Assembly (NCBI GenBank): GCA_024642185.1
Contig: JAHEBR010000004.1
Span: 1-20,541 of the forward strand
Direction of reading: 5' to 3'
Length of the DNA stretch: 20,541 bases
From: Marivivens sp.
GTDB lineage: Bacteria > Pseudomonadota > Alphaproteobacteria > Rhodobacterales > Rhodobacteraceae
Both the position numbers and the translations under genes were made by a program. Of this stretch, positions 8,228-15,908 are shown piece by piece. Under the pieces are notes generated by a model, which did no database searches, was not told the origin of the DNA, and saw only the letters and a list, made by a program, of their open reading frames with translations. How positions within the stretch are numbered: the first letter of the stretch is position 1; each line of letters starts with the position of its first letter.

Positions 8228-8878
8228 TTAGTCGATGGTTGCGATGATAGCGCGAAGTGTCTCGATCCCGTCGCTCTTTTCCGAAGAGGTCAGAACGATC
8301 TCGGGGAAGGCGGCAGGGTGCTTGGCCAGCGAGGCCCGCGTGATCTCGAGCGATTTCGCAAGCTCGGCTTTGCTGACCTTGTCGACCTTGGTCATCACGA
8401 CCTGAAAGGTCACGGCGGATTTATCGAGAAGGCCCATGATTTCTTCGTCAACCGCCTTGGCCCCGTGCCGCGCGTCGATCAGCACGAAGACGCGCCGCAG
8501 GGTCGGGCGGCCCGAGAGATAGGATTTGAGAAGCTTTTGCCATTTCTGCACGACCGCCACCGGCGCATTGGCAAAGCCATAGCCCGGCAGGTCGACAAGG
8601 TAGTGCGCCTCGCCCACGGTGAAAAAGTTGATCTCCTGCGTGCGGCCCGGCGTGTTGGAGGCGCGGGCAAGGCCCTTGCGGCCGGTGAGCGCGTTGATGA
8701 GGCTCGATTTGCCGACGTTGGAGCGCCCCGCAAAGCAGACCTCGATCCGGTCGGCAGGCGGCATCCCCGACATGGCGACAACGCCTTTGAGGAAATCTGT
8801 CTGGCCGGCAAAGAGCTTGCGCCCGATCTCGCGGCTTTCGTCGTCGGGGGCTTCGGCCTCGGGGAAGGTCAGGTTCAC
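8228..8878 (-). CDS. engB: Ribosome biogenesis GTPase EngB/YihA (YsxC)
   Basis: A 216-residue TRAFAC-class GTPase needed for 50S subunit maturation. G1 is GRSNVGKSS (51-59), the G2 region is NTPGRTQEINFF, G3 is DLPGYGFA (from 96) and G4 is MTKVDKVS. The start is GTG at 8878; that GTG overlaps the TGA of the MOSC gene (GTGA), which supports it over internal methionines. argB follows after 36 bases. The association of EngB with RnpA, L34 and YidC is common in bacterial genomes. Confidence 0.95.
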   Translation of the reverse strand: MNLTFPEAEAPDDESREIGRKLFAGQTDFLKGVVAMSGMPPADRIEVCFAGRSNVGKSSLINALTGRKGLARASNTPGRTQEINFFTVGEAHYLVDLPGYGFANAPVAVVQKWQKLLKSYLSGRPTLRRVFVLIDARHGAKAVDEEIMGLLDKSAVTFQVVMTKVDKVSKAELAKSLEITRASLAKHPAAFPEIVLTSSEKSDGIETLRAIIATID

Positions 8879-9630
8879 TTCAGGATCTCCAGTTCATCGC
8901 CGATGGCCACGGCCCCATCCTGCACGACTTCGGTGTAAATGCCAAAGTTCCGATGCCCCCAGCCCGCATCAAGAGCGCCAAGTGTGTCGGCATCGCGTGC
9001 GCCGGTCTTTGGGTTGGCGGCGGTATGGAGGCAACGCTTCACAGGCTCGCGCACTTCGAGGATGGCAGAGCCGATCCGAAGGCGCTTGCCGATCCAGTTG
9101 AGCTCTTCAAAAGCCTCTTGCCCGTCAAACCAGATATTGCCGCGCCAACGCTCGGGCTCGAGCGGGCGGCCAAGGCGATCTTCCACGGCGCGGTGCGTGG
9201 CGGTGTTCATCACGGTCACCGACGGATAGTCGGTATCGGTCCAGCCTCGGCCCGGCAGGGCGACGACAGCCGCAGGGCGGGCGCGGGTTTCGGGGCAGAG
9301 CGGCATGACCCAGTTGAGGAAGCGGGCCTGATCCTCGGCCTCGTCGGGGGCAAAGCTGATGTCGCCCAGATCGGCATGAGTCAGCGTGATGCGCCCTGCC
9401 TCGGTGTCGAGCTTGGCCCAGATGCCGGCAAGGCCCGGCGTGCGGGTGCCGATCATGAAGTTCTGGCAGGGAATCCAGCCATTCGAGGCATCCTCCGCCG
9501 CCGCATCATGGACGACAGCCCAGCGGCGATCCCAAGGGAAGGGCTGGCCAGCCGCGAGGGCAACGCAATTCAGCGCCTCGCGGCCGTGGCTCTTGATCGG
9601 ATGCCGCCAAAGCGCGGCGACCTGCGCCAT
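8875..9630 (-). CDS. MOSC-domain protein
   Basis: A 251-residue protein with an N-terminal MOSC beta-barrel region (starting AALWRHPIKSHGREAL) and a C-terminal MOSC domain. The domain carries the signature cysteine C200 in EPVKRCLHTAANPKTGARD, followed by GHRNFGIYTEVV. MOSC domains occur at the end of molybdenum-cofactor sulfurases and in amidoxime-reducing proteins, and are thought to handle sulphur or molybdopterin through that cysteine. The actual substrate is not known. The ATG shares one base with the yidC TAA (TAATG), and its own stop overlaps engB. Confidence 0.9.
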   Translation of the reverse strand: MAQVAALWRHPIKSHGREALNCVALAAGQPFPWDRRWAVVHDAAAEDASNGWIPCQNFMIGTRTPGLAGIWAKLDTEAGRITLTHADLGDISFAPDEAEDQARFLNWVMPLCPETRARPAAVVALPGRGWTDTDYPSVTVMNTATHRAVEDRLGRPLEPERWRGNIWFDGQEAFEELNWIGKRLRIGSAILEVREPVKRCLHTAANPKTGARDADTLGALDAGWGHRNFGIYTEVVQDGAVAIGDELEILK

Positions 9631-11462
9631 TACTTGTCGTCCGGCTTCTTGTTGCTGTTCGCCACCGCAGGTTTGCGCTTCAGGCCGCCAAGCATGTTGC
9701 CGAAGACGTCGGGCTTGTGCCCGTGGCTACGCATGATGAGATACTGCTGGGTAAAGGTGACCATGTTGTTCGTGATCCAGTAGAGCACGAGGCCGCTGGC
9801 AAACGAACCCAGCATGAACATGAAGACCCACGGCATCCAGGCGAAGACGATCTTCTGGGTCGGATCGGTCGGGGCGGGATTGAGCTTTTGCTGGAGCCAC
9901 ATCGAGATGCCGAGAAGGATCGGCAGGATGCCGAGCGAGAAGAAGAAGAACAGGCTTCCGGGCCCGGGCGTTGACCACGAGAAGAGGCCAAAGAGGTTGA
10001 GGATCGACGAGGGATCCGGCGCCGAAAGGTCGCGGATCCAGCCAAGCCAGGGCTGATGGCGCAGTTCGATGGTGACGAAGATCACCTTGTAGAGCGAGAA
10101 GAAGATCGGGATCTGGATCAGGATCGGCAAGCAGCCCGAGGCCGGGTTCACCTTGTTATCCTTGTAGAGCTTCATCATGCCTTGCTGCATCGCCTGACGG
10201 TCATCGCCGGCGCGCTCTTTCAGCTTCTCCATCTCGGGCTGGATTTCCTTCATCCGCGCCATCGAGACATAGGATTTATAGGCCAGCGGCAGGACGAGAA
10301 TCTTAAGCACCAGCGTCAAGCCCATGATGGCCCAGCCCATGTTGCCAATGAGGCCGTGCAGAAGGTGCAGAAGCCAGAAGATCGGCTTGGTGAAGAAGAA
10401 GAACCAGCCCCAGTCGATCGAGTCGATGAACTTCTCGACGCCGGCGTCGTTCTGGTATTCGCGGATCGCTTCCCATTCCTTGGCGCCGACAAAGAGGCGC
10501 GTCTCGACCGAGGCGCTGCCACCGGCGGCAACCGTCTGCGGCTCCATCACGGCTTCTACCTGATAAAGATCGCGCGACTCGAAGTATTTCGAGACCGAGC
10601 GGAACGCGCCCGCCGAGGGGATGATCGTCGTCATCCAGTAGTGGTCGGTATAGCCGATCCAGCCACCTTCGGTGACATCGACACGCTCGGCCTGCGTGCG
10701 CTCGCGCTCATCCACAGTGTAATCGCGGATCGCCTTGTATTTCGCCTGATCGAGAATGCCGTCCGATACGCGCACGAGGCCCTCGTGCAGAACGAAGAAG
10801 TTCTTGAGGTCGTTCGGTTCGGTGTGGCGGCGCAGGATGCCGTAGGGGCGGGCGGAAACCGCGCTGGCGCCGGTGTTCTCGATCGACTGGACGAAGCTGA
10901 ACATGAACTTGTCATCGACCGAGATCACGGTGCGGAAGATCTGGCCTGCGCCGTTGTCCCACGCGAGCGTCACAGGGGTTTCGGGCGTCAGTGTCTTGCC
11001 CGCTTCGAGGGTCCAGAGCGTATCGGGGCCGGGAACCGCCTCGGCGGCAATGCCTTCGGCAGCGGCCCAGCCGAAGCTCGCGTAATAGGCGTCTTCCTCG
11101 CCCACGGGGCGAAGGAGGCGGACGGTCTCGGCATCGTCATCGAGGGTCAGGCGATACTGGCTGAGGTAGACGTCGTCGATACGCCCGCCGAGAAGCGAGA
11201 TCGAGCCGGAAAGCTCGGGGGTCTCGATGGCAACGCGCGGGGCGTCGGCTTCGACGGCCACGGCGTCGGTCGGAGCGGCAGCGGTGGCTTCGACAGAGCC
11301 GGCGCTGGGTGTAGTCGCGTCAGCGGCGGCCAGCTCTTGCGTTGCCGCAACCGGATCAACCGGGATCTGCGGCTCTTCGGGTGGGAACATCCAGAACCAG
11401 GCCAGGATGACGACGAAGCTCAGCGCTGTCGCCAGGAATAGGTTCTTGTTCTGATCGTCCAT
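9630..11462 (-). CDS. yidC: Membrane protein insertase YidC
   Basis: A 610-residue Oxa1-superfamily insertase of the Gram-negative type. An N-terminal membrane anchor (about residues 8-25) is followed by an acidic Pro/Ala-rich stretch, the large periplasmic beta domain, and a C-terminal core of five membrane segments with IQPEMEKLKERAGDDRQAM as the first cytoplasmic loop and YWITNNMVTFTQQYLIM near the end. It inserts proteins alone or with SecYEG. The start at 11462 (MDDQNKNLFLATALSF) is the form I expect for Rhodobacter; ATG 11474 or TTG 11486 would add 4 or 8 residues. It lies in the same run as yidD. Confidence 0.95.
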   Translation of the reverse strand: MDDQNKNLFLATALSFVVILAWFWMFPPEEPQIPVDPVAATQELAAADATTPSAGSVEATAAAPTDAVAVEADAPRVAIETPELSGSISLLGGRIDDVYLSQYRLTLDDDAETVRLLRPVGEEDAYYASFGWAAAEGIAAEAVPGPDTLWTLEAGKTLTPETPVTLAWDNGAGQIFRTVISVDDKFMFSFVQSIENTGASAVSARPYGILRRHTEPNDLKNFFVLHEGLVRVSDGILDQAKYKAIRDYTVDERERTQAERVDVTEGGWIGYTDHYWMTTIIPSAGAFRSVSKYFESRDLYQVEAVMEPQTVAAGGSASVETRLFVGAKEWEAIREYQNDAGVEKFIDSIDWGWFFFFTKPIFWLLHLLHGLIGNMGWAIMGLTLVLKILVLPLAYKSYVSMARMKEIQPEMEKLKERAGDDRQAMQQGMMKLYKDNKVNPASGCLPILIQIPIFFSLYKVIFVTIELRHQPWLGWIRDLSAPDPSSILNLFGLFSWSTPGPGSLFFFFSLGILPILLGISMWLQQKLNPAPTDPTQKIVFAWMPWVFMFMLGSFASGLVLYWITNNMVTFTQQYLIMRSHGHKPDVFGNMLGGLKRKPAVANSNKKPDDK

Positions 11463-11582
11463 AGGAGCCGCCATATTACCGTTCAAAGGTCAGGCAGGTT
11501 CAACAGCCCACAGGCCGAAAGGTCAAGCGGTTTTCAGGGAATTCCGGCCTGCGGCCCTTTTGCAGCAAGGCTCAGGCGGGGT
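11463..11582 (-). promoter_or_regulatory. Intergenic region upstream of yidC
   Basis: This 120-base gap between ttcA and yidC is the widest within the long - strand run. On the - strand it contains TTGACC (11528-11523), then TTGAAC (11503-11498) and TAATAT (11478-11473), the last two 19 nt apart. It also has two imperfect copies of TGACCTTT. This could hold an internal promoter for yidC, but the hexamer spacing is poor and I do not assign one firmly. No T-tailed terminator for ttcA is visible. Confidence 0.3.
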
Positions 11583-12449
11583 TTAGCCGAGGTCGGGGAT
11601 GCCGCTCTTGTCGGCTTCCTTGCGGGGGCCGATGGTGAGCCCCTGAAAATCAAAGATCGCGGGGTCAAGCAGATGCGAGGGGCGCGTGTTCATCAGCGCC
11701 CGAAACATCTTTTGCCGCCGACCTGGGGCGTTCTTTTCCCATTGATCGAGGATTCCCTTGACCTGCTGGCGCTGAAGCCCGTCTTGCGAGCCGCATAGAT
11801 CGCAGGGAATGATCGGATAGTTCATCGAGCGGGCGAATTTCTCGCAATCGGCCTCGGCCACATGGGCAAGCGGGCGATACAGGAATAGATCGCCGTCCTC
11901 GTTCACGAGCTTGGGCGGCATCGTTGCCAGCCGCGAGCCGTGGAAGAGATTGAGGAAGAAGGTCTCGAGAATGTCGTCGCGGTGATGGCCGAGAACCACA
12001 GCCGAGCAGCCCTCTTCGCGGGCGATCCGGTAGAGATTGCCGCGCCGCAGCCGCGAGCAGAGGGCACAATAGGTGCGGCCCGCCGGAACCTTGTCAACGA
12101 CGATGGAATAGGTGTCTTGGTATTCGATCCGGTGCGGCACGCCCATTTTCGAGAGAAACTCGGGCAGAACGGTGGCCGGAAAGCCGGGCTGGCCCTGATC
12201 GAGATTGCAGGCCAAGAGGTCGACCGGCAAAAGCCCGCGCCATTTCAACTCGTAGAGCACGGCAAGAAGCGTATAGCTGTCCTTCCCGCCCGAGAGGCAG
12301 ACAAGCCAGCGCGCGTCGCGCTCGATCATCCCGTATTGCTCGATCGCCTCGCGGACGTTCTGGACGATCCGCTTGCGCAGCTTCTTGAACTCGGTGCTTT
12401 TGGGAGCGCCGTGAAAGAGCGGGTGGATATCGTCAAGATCATCGAGCAT
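11583..12449 (-). CDS. ttcA: tRNA 2-thiocytidine(32) synthetase TtcA
   Basis: A 288-residue PP-loop ATPase that thiolates cytidine 32 of certain tRNAs. The PP-loop is SGGKDS (53-58). The [4Fe-4S] ligands are C128 and C131 of CALC, with C219 (or C216) in PCDLCGSQ. LGHHRDDILETFFLNLFHGS is the conserved adenylation/tRNA-binding stretch. Start MLDDLDDIHPLF at 12449 is preferred; the longer reading frame would run into the acyl-CoA synthetase gene. It lies 10 bases after that gene. Confidence 0.94.
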   Translation of the reverse strand: MLDDLDDIHPLFHGAPKSTEFKKLRKRIVQNVREAIEQYGMIERDARWLVCLSGGKDSYTLLAVLYELKWRGLLPVDLLACNLDQGQPGFPATVLPEFLSKMGVPHRIEYQDTYSIVVDKVPAGRTYCALCSRLRRGNLYRIAREEGCSAVVLGHHRDDILETFFLNLFHGSRLATMPPKLVNEDGDLFLYRPLAHVAEADCEKFARSMNYPIIPCDLCGSQDGLQRQQVKGILDQWEKNAPGRRQKMFRALMNTRPSHLLDPAIFDFQGLTIGPRKEADKSGIPDLG

Positions 12450-12459
12450 GGCGCCCGAT

Positions 12460-14100
12460 CTAGTCGGTTTGCTCCTGTGCAGCAAGGGCGCGCAGCGCAC
12501 CGCGGATGATCTTGCCGGTGGTGGTCATCGGCATCTCGTCAATAAAGCGGACAGCGCGGGGGTATTCGTGGGCCGAAAGGCGGGATTTGACGTGGGCGGC
12601 GATCTCGGCGGCGAGGGCATCGGAGGGGGCAAAGCCCTCGGCCAGAAGGACATAGGCCCAGACGGCTTGGCCCCGGATAGCGTCAGGTGCGCCGATCACA
12701 CCCGCGAGTTGAACGGCGGGGTGGGTGAGGAGGCAGTCTTCGATCTCGGCGGGGCCGATGCGGTAGCCGGCGGACGAGATCACATCATCGTCGCGCCCGA
12801 CAAAGCGGATGCGGCCTGAAGCGGTCTTGGCGCCGCGGTCTCCGGTCAGGAGCCACTTTTCGCCCCCGACCCGCAGAAACTTGGCCTCGGTTGCCTCTGG
12901 ATTGTTCCAATACTGAAGGAACATCACCGGATCGGGCGCTTTCACCGCGATGGCCCCTTCTTCGAGGATTTCGCAGGGCCGTTTCGCGGCCTCGTTCAGC
13001 ACTTCGACCTCGTGCCCCGGCACGGCAAAGCCCATCACCCCCGGTTCGGCGGGTGCAAGCGCGGCGCAGGAGGAGACGATCATGTTGCACTCGGTCTGGC
13101 CGTAAAATTCGTTGATCGTGCAGCCGAATGTGGCGCGGCCCCAGTCGATCAGCTCGGCCCCGAGCGTCTCGCCGCCAGATGCGACGGATCGCAAGGAGAG
13201 GCCATGGGATGCCTCGGCGGGCGCCTGCCGCATGATCTTGAGCGCGGTCGGCGGCAGGAAAGCATTGCGGACGCCAAAACGGCGCATGAGGTCGAAAGCT
13301 TCGACGGCGGAAAACTTGGGCATCCGCCGCGAGACCACTGTGATCCCGTGGTGCAGCGCAGGCATCAAGACATCGAGAAGCCCGCCGATCCACGCCCAGT
13401 CGGCGGGTGTCCAGATCCGGTCGCCCGGCTGAGGGAAGAAATCGTGGCTCATTTCGACCCCCGGCAGGTGGCCCAAGAGCACGCGATGGGCGTGCAAGGC
13501 CCCCTTGGGGTTTCCGGTGGTGCCGGAGGTATAGATCAGGATGGCGGGGTCCTCGGCGGCGGTATCGTGAGGGGTGAAGTCGGCGCTCTCGCCCGCGATG
13601 GCCGCGTGGAAATCCTCGGCCCCGTCCGAACCGTCGATACAGAGCACAAGCTCAAGGTCCGGTAACTGATCCCGCAGCGACGCAATCTTGGCCGCGCCTT
13701 CGGCGTTGGTGATGACGGCCCTGGCCCCCGAATCCTTCAGCCGATGGAGAAGGGCATCCGGCCCGAACAGCGTGAAAAGCGGCAGCGAGACACAACCCAT
13801 CTTCAGCGCGGCGATATGGGCGAGGGCTGTTTCGACCCCTTGCGGCAGGAGAACGGCAATCCGGTCGCCTCGGGCGCAAGTCTTGGAAAGTGCATTGGCA
13901 AGCTGGTTTGACTGCGCCTTGAGGGTGCCGAAAGTGATCTCGGCTCCAACCCCGTCCGCGCCCGCGTCAATCAGGGCGATCCGCTCGGGCTGCCGCTCTG
14001 CCCACTTGTCGCAGATATCAACGCCGATGTTATAGCGCGCCGGGATATCCCAGCGGAACCGGGCGCGGGTTTCTTCGACGGTGGGATAGGCGGTGAGCAT
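12460..14100 (-). CDS. Acyl-CoA synthetase (AMP-forming, ANL superfamily; acetyl/medium-chain type)
   Basis: A 546-residue adenylate-forming enzyme that activates a carboxylate with ATP and joins it to CoA. The A3 P-loop is YTSGTTGNPKG (190-200), the A5 motif is NEFYGQTECN, the A7 region is WLLTGDRG and the hinge is GRDDDVISSAGYRIGPAEIE. The catalytic A10 lysine is K530 in TTTGKIIRGALR. GQTE and the overall layout resemble acetyl-CoA synthetase/medium-chain (MACS) enzymes; chain length cannot be read from sequence. AAGGA precedes ATG 14100. Its position between yidD and ttcA, in a translation/membrane-insertion cluster, is unusual. Confidence 0.9.
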   Translation of the reverse strand: MLTAYPTVEETRARFRWDIPARYNIGVDICDKWAERQPERIALIDAGADGVGAEITFGTLKAQSNQLANALSKTCARGDRIAVLLPQGVETALAHIAALKMGCVSLPLFTLFGPDALLHRLKDSGARAVITNAEGAAKIASLRDQLPDLELVLCIDGSDGAEDFHAAIAGESADFTPHDTAAEDPAILIYTSGTTGNPKGALHAHRVLLGHLPGVEMSHDFFPQPGDRIWTPADWAWIGGLLDVLMPALHHGITVVSRRMPKFSAVEAFDLMRRFGVRNAFLPPTALKIMRQAPAEASHGLSLRSVASGGETLGAELIDWGRATFGCTINEFYGQTECNMIVSSCAALAPAEPGVMGFAVPGHEVEVLNEAAKRPCEILEEGAIAVKAPDPVMFLQYWNNPEATEAKFLRVGGEKWLLTGDRGAKTASGRIRFVGRDDDVISSAGYRIGPAEIEDCLLTHPAVQLAGVIGAPDAIRGQAVWAYVLLAEGFAPSDALAAEIAAHVKSRLSAHEYPRAVRFIDEMPMTTTGKIIRGALRALAAQEQTD

Positions 14101-14101
14101 G

Positions 14102-14127
14102 GCGGTCCTTTTCGGTGAAAAGACCGC
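14102..14127 (-). promoter_or_regulatory. Hairpin covering the acyl-CoA synthetase ribosome-binding site
   Basis: On the - strand GCGGTCTTTTC (14127-14117) pairs with GAAAAGGACCGC (14113-14102) around an ACC loop, with one unpaired base. The 3' arm contains the AAGGA Shine-Dalgarno sequence, and the ATG starts two bases after the stem, so a folded message would hide the start site. It could equally be a transcript-end structure after yidD, though no T-run follows. Confidence 0.5.
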
Positions 14128-14142
14128 GCCCCCGGCCCGAGG

Positions 14143-14364
14143 TCAATCCGGCACGTTGTCGATGCCCGATCCGCCCAAAGGGTGGCAGCGCAGGATGCGC
14201 CGCGCGGCGAGATAGCCGCCTTTGATCCCGCCGTGCTTTTCCAGCGCCTCGAGCGCATAGGCGCTGCAGGTCGGCTGATAGCGGCAGCCGTGCCCGACCC
14301 ATGGGCTGAATACCATGCGATAGCCCTTGACGGGAAGTGACAGGATCCAGGCGAGCGGGGTCAT
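14143..14364 (-). CDS. yidD: Membrane protein insertion efficiency factor YidD
   Basis: A 73-residue protein with the family hallmark FSPWVGHGCRYQPTCSAYA (from residue 19), then EALEKHGGIKGGYLAARRIL and CHPLGGSG. YidD assists YidC-dependent insertion of inner-membrane proteins and is usually encoded between rnpA and yidC, as here. The ATG at 14364 overlaps the TGA of rnpA (ATGA), so it is probably translated by coupling. Longer in-frame starts lie inside rnpA and are rejected. Confidence 0.95.
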   Translation of the reverse strand: MTPLAWILSLPVKGYRMVFSPWVGHGCRYQPTCSAYALEALEKHGGIKGGYLAARRILRCHPLGGSGIDNVPD

Positions 14365-14756
14365 TTGTGGATCTTTCCAAGCGCGGCTTTGAGGTCGCTC
14401 TGCATCTGAGCGAAATCGGCGGCCGCGGTCGCATCGCGGCGGCCCACCAATACATAATCCCAGCCGGGCCTCGCGCAAGTCGGCAGCACCAGACGCGCGA
14501 TTTCCCGCAGGCGGCGCTTGGCGCGGTTGCGGGCCACGGCGTTGCCGACTTTCTTGGAACAGGTAAAGCCGACGCGCACGGCGTCTGAGCCATCGTCGCG
14601 GAACCGGGCCTGAAGGTGAAACCCGGCAAGCGCCATCCGGCGCCCTTGCGCGGCGGCAAGGAAATCCGACCGCTTGGTCATGATCTCGGGGCGAACGAAA
14701 ACCGCCGCAGGCGTGGCCTCGGCGGTTTTAGGCTTTTCAGCTTCTGGCGTGGTCAT
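14361..14756 (-). CDS. rnpA: Ribonuclease P protein component
   Basis: A 131-residue basic protein, the protein subunit of RNase P that binds the 5' leader of pre-tRNA. The core begins TKRSDFLAAAQGRRMA (from residue 27) and includes RVGFTCSKKVGNAVARNRAK and RRLREIARL, the RNR motif region. The N-terminal 25 residues are a low-complexity Pro/Ala/Glu extension. ATG 14756 is chosen over a GTG two codons earlier; the internal M26 is the start that most bacterial homologues would use. It follows rpmH by 18 bases. Confidence 0.94.
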   Translation of the reverse strand: MTTPEAEKPKTAEATPAAVFVRPEIMTKRSDFLAAAQGRRMALAGFHLQARFRDDGSDAVRVGFTCSKKVGNAVARNRAKRRLREIARLVLPTCARPGWDYVLVGRRDATAAADFAQMQSDLKAALGKIHK

Positions 14757-14774
14757 GGCCACACCCTAACGCTA

Positions 14775-14909
14775 TCAGGCGCTCAGGACCTTGCGGCCGC
14801 GGGCGCGACGGGCGTTAAGCACCTTGCGGCCGGCCTTGGTCGCCATGCGGGCGCGGAAGCCGTGACGGGCCTTGCGAACCCGGTTCGAGGGTTGGAACGT
14901 GCGCTTCAT
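14775..14909 (-). CDS. rpmH: 50S ribosomal protein L34
   Basis: A 44-residue, very basic protein. It begins MKRTFQPSNRVRKARHGF, continues RARMATKAGRKVLNARRARG and ends RKVLSA. This matches L34 along its whole length. The Shine-Dalgarno GGAGAG (14921-14916 on the - strand) lies six bases before the ATG. It is the first gene of the eleven-gene - strand run, the conserved rpmH-rnpA-yidD-yidC order. Confidence 0.98.
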   Translation of the reverse strand: MKRTFQPSNRVRKARHGFRARMATKAGRKVLNARRARGRKVLSA

Positions 14910-14946
14910 CGCGTTCTCTCCGTATCCTTGAGGCCGAACTGCACAC

Positions 14947-14969
14947 GCGGGATTCGTGGGCGGGATTCG
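14947..14969 (-). repeat. Tandem 10-bp repeat in the rpmH leader
   Basis: GCGGGATTCG occurs at 14947-14956 and again at 14960-14969 (+ strand reading), a 13-bp period. A related ATTCGAAGCC follows at 14981. The copies fall between the proposed rpmH promoter and its start codon. Confidence 0.6.
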
Positions 14970-14993
14970 AGGCCTGTGTCATTCGAAGCCCTG

Positions 14994-15022
14994 CCAATAG
15001 AGGCGGGCGGGGGGCCTGTCAA
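14994..15022 (-). promoter_or_regulatory. Promoter upstream of rpmH
   Basis: Read on the - strand, a perfect -35 TTGACA (15022-15017) is followed by a 17-nt G/C-rich spacer and a -10 TATTGG (14999-14994). Transcription would start near 14987, giving a leader of about 78 bases before the rpmH ATG. The -35 match and spacing are good; the -10 is moderate. Confidence 0.6.
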
Positions 15023-15161
15023 CACGACCCGAGCGAAGAATCGACGGCTTTAAGCGATTTTTCCGGCCCAGTTTGTTACAGTCGGCCGCTTTTATACGGG
15101 CAAAGAGGCACGGGCAATCAAGCTGCCGTGAGGGCTCTGGCGCGAAAGGCCACTTTGGTCC
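15023..15161 (+). other. Upstream region of the VTT-protein gene
   Basis: This is the other half of the divergent intergenic region. It holds TTGTTA at 15073 and TTATAC at 15092, but their 13-nt spacing is too short for a normal promoter. No DnaA-box cluster or other clear signal was seen. Confidence 0.2.
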
Positions 15162-15908
15162 ATGTCGGTTGGAACAGATCAAAGCCCGGACCGATCCTTG
15201 CCAGCCCCGATGTCACGCCACCTTCCCTGGATCACGATCGCAGCGGTCGCCGTTCTTGGCGTGGTTTTCCTGCGCGATCAGGTGACCTTCGCCGCTCTGG
15301 CCGAGAACCGCGATTGGCTGACCGGGCTTCGGGATGGGAACTATCCCGTTTTCGCCCTCGGTTTCGTGGCCGTCTACGCTCTCGCTGTGGCTTTTTCTCT
15401 ACCCGGCGGCCTCATGATCACTCTGGCGGGAGGCTATCTTTTCGGCCTCTTCCCCGGCGTTCTCTTCAATGTCGTCGGAGCGACCCTTGGGGCAACGGCG
15501 CTGTTTTTCGCGGTTCGCGCCGGGCTGGGCGATGGGCTGACGAAGCGGCTCGAGGCCTATGGCGGGCGCGTGGCGCAGATCAAGGCGGGGCTTGATGAGA
15601 ATCAGTGGTCGATGCTCTTCCTGATCCGGCTTGTGCCCGTGGTCCCCTTCTTCGTGGCCAACCTGATCCCCGCATTCCTCAACGTGCCGCTGCGCCGTTT
15701 CGTGGTCTCGACCCTCCTCGGCATCCTTCCCGGAGCCTTCGTGTTCACCAGCCTCGGCTCGGGGCTGGGCGAGGTCTTCGCCAGCGGCGCGGAGCCCGAC
15801 CTCGGCGTGATCTTCACCGCGCCGGTTCTGGTCCCGCTCATTGGCTTGTGTATCCTCGCCCTGATCCCGGTGGTGGTCGGGGGCAAACGCGGAGGCGCGC
15901 GGATCTGA
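15162..15908 (+). CDS. TVP38/TMEM64 (VTT-domain, DedA-like) membrane protein
   Basis: A 248-residue inner-membrane protein of the VTT family. Hydrophobic segments lie at about residues 23-40 and 60-80, a re-entrant stretch FSLPGGLMITLAGGYLFG near 79-96, then 100-120, 165-215 and a last segment before the basic tail. The family is related to DedA and to eukaryotic TMEM41B/VMP1 scramblases; its bacterial substrate is generally unknown. ATG 15162 is taken, but ATG 15210 (MSRHLPWITI) would be a good alternative giving 232 residues. The stop shares a base with the next ATG (TGATG), so the flavoprotein is probably co-translated. Confidence 0.85.
   Translation: MSVGTDQSPDRSLPAPMSRHLPWITIAAVAVLGVVFLRDQVTFAALAENRDWLTGLRDGNYPVFALGFVAVYALAVAFSLPGGLMITLAGGYLFGLFPGVLFNVVGATLGATALFFAVRAGLGDGLTKRLEAYGGRVAQIKAGLDENQWSMLFLIRLVPVVPFFVANLIPAFLNVPLRRFVVSTLLGILPGAFVFTSLGSGLGEVFASGAEPDLGVIFTAPVLVPLIGLCILALIPVVVGGKRGGARI

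Noticed and set aside
7319..8938. 539-codon + strand frame opposite argB and engB
   Set aside because: Both antisense genes carry complete catalytic motifs; this frame is a compositional by-product.
10056..11441. 461-codon + strand frame opposite yidC
   Set aside because: A shadow of yidC with biased composition (Asp/Arg/His/Gly) and no domain content.
11473..11503. Possible yidC promoter TTGAAC/TAATAT giving a nearly leaderless message
   Set aside because: The 19-nt spacing is longer than normal and the start codon choice is itself uncertain, so it is noted only in the intergenic entry.
15605..15907. In-frame N-terminal extension of the flavoprotein into the VTT gene
   Set aside because: The FAD-binding GxGxxG should lie near the N-terminus, and ATG 15908 has the TGATG junction; the extension is Arg/Pro-rich shadow sequence.
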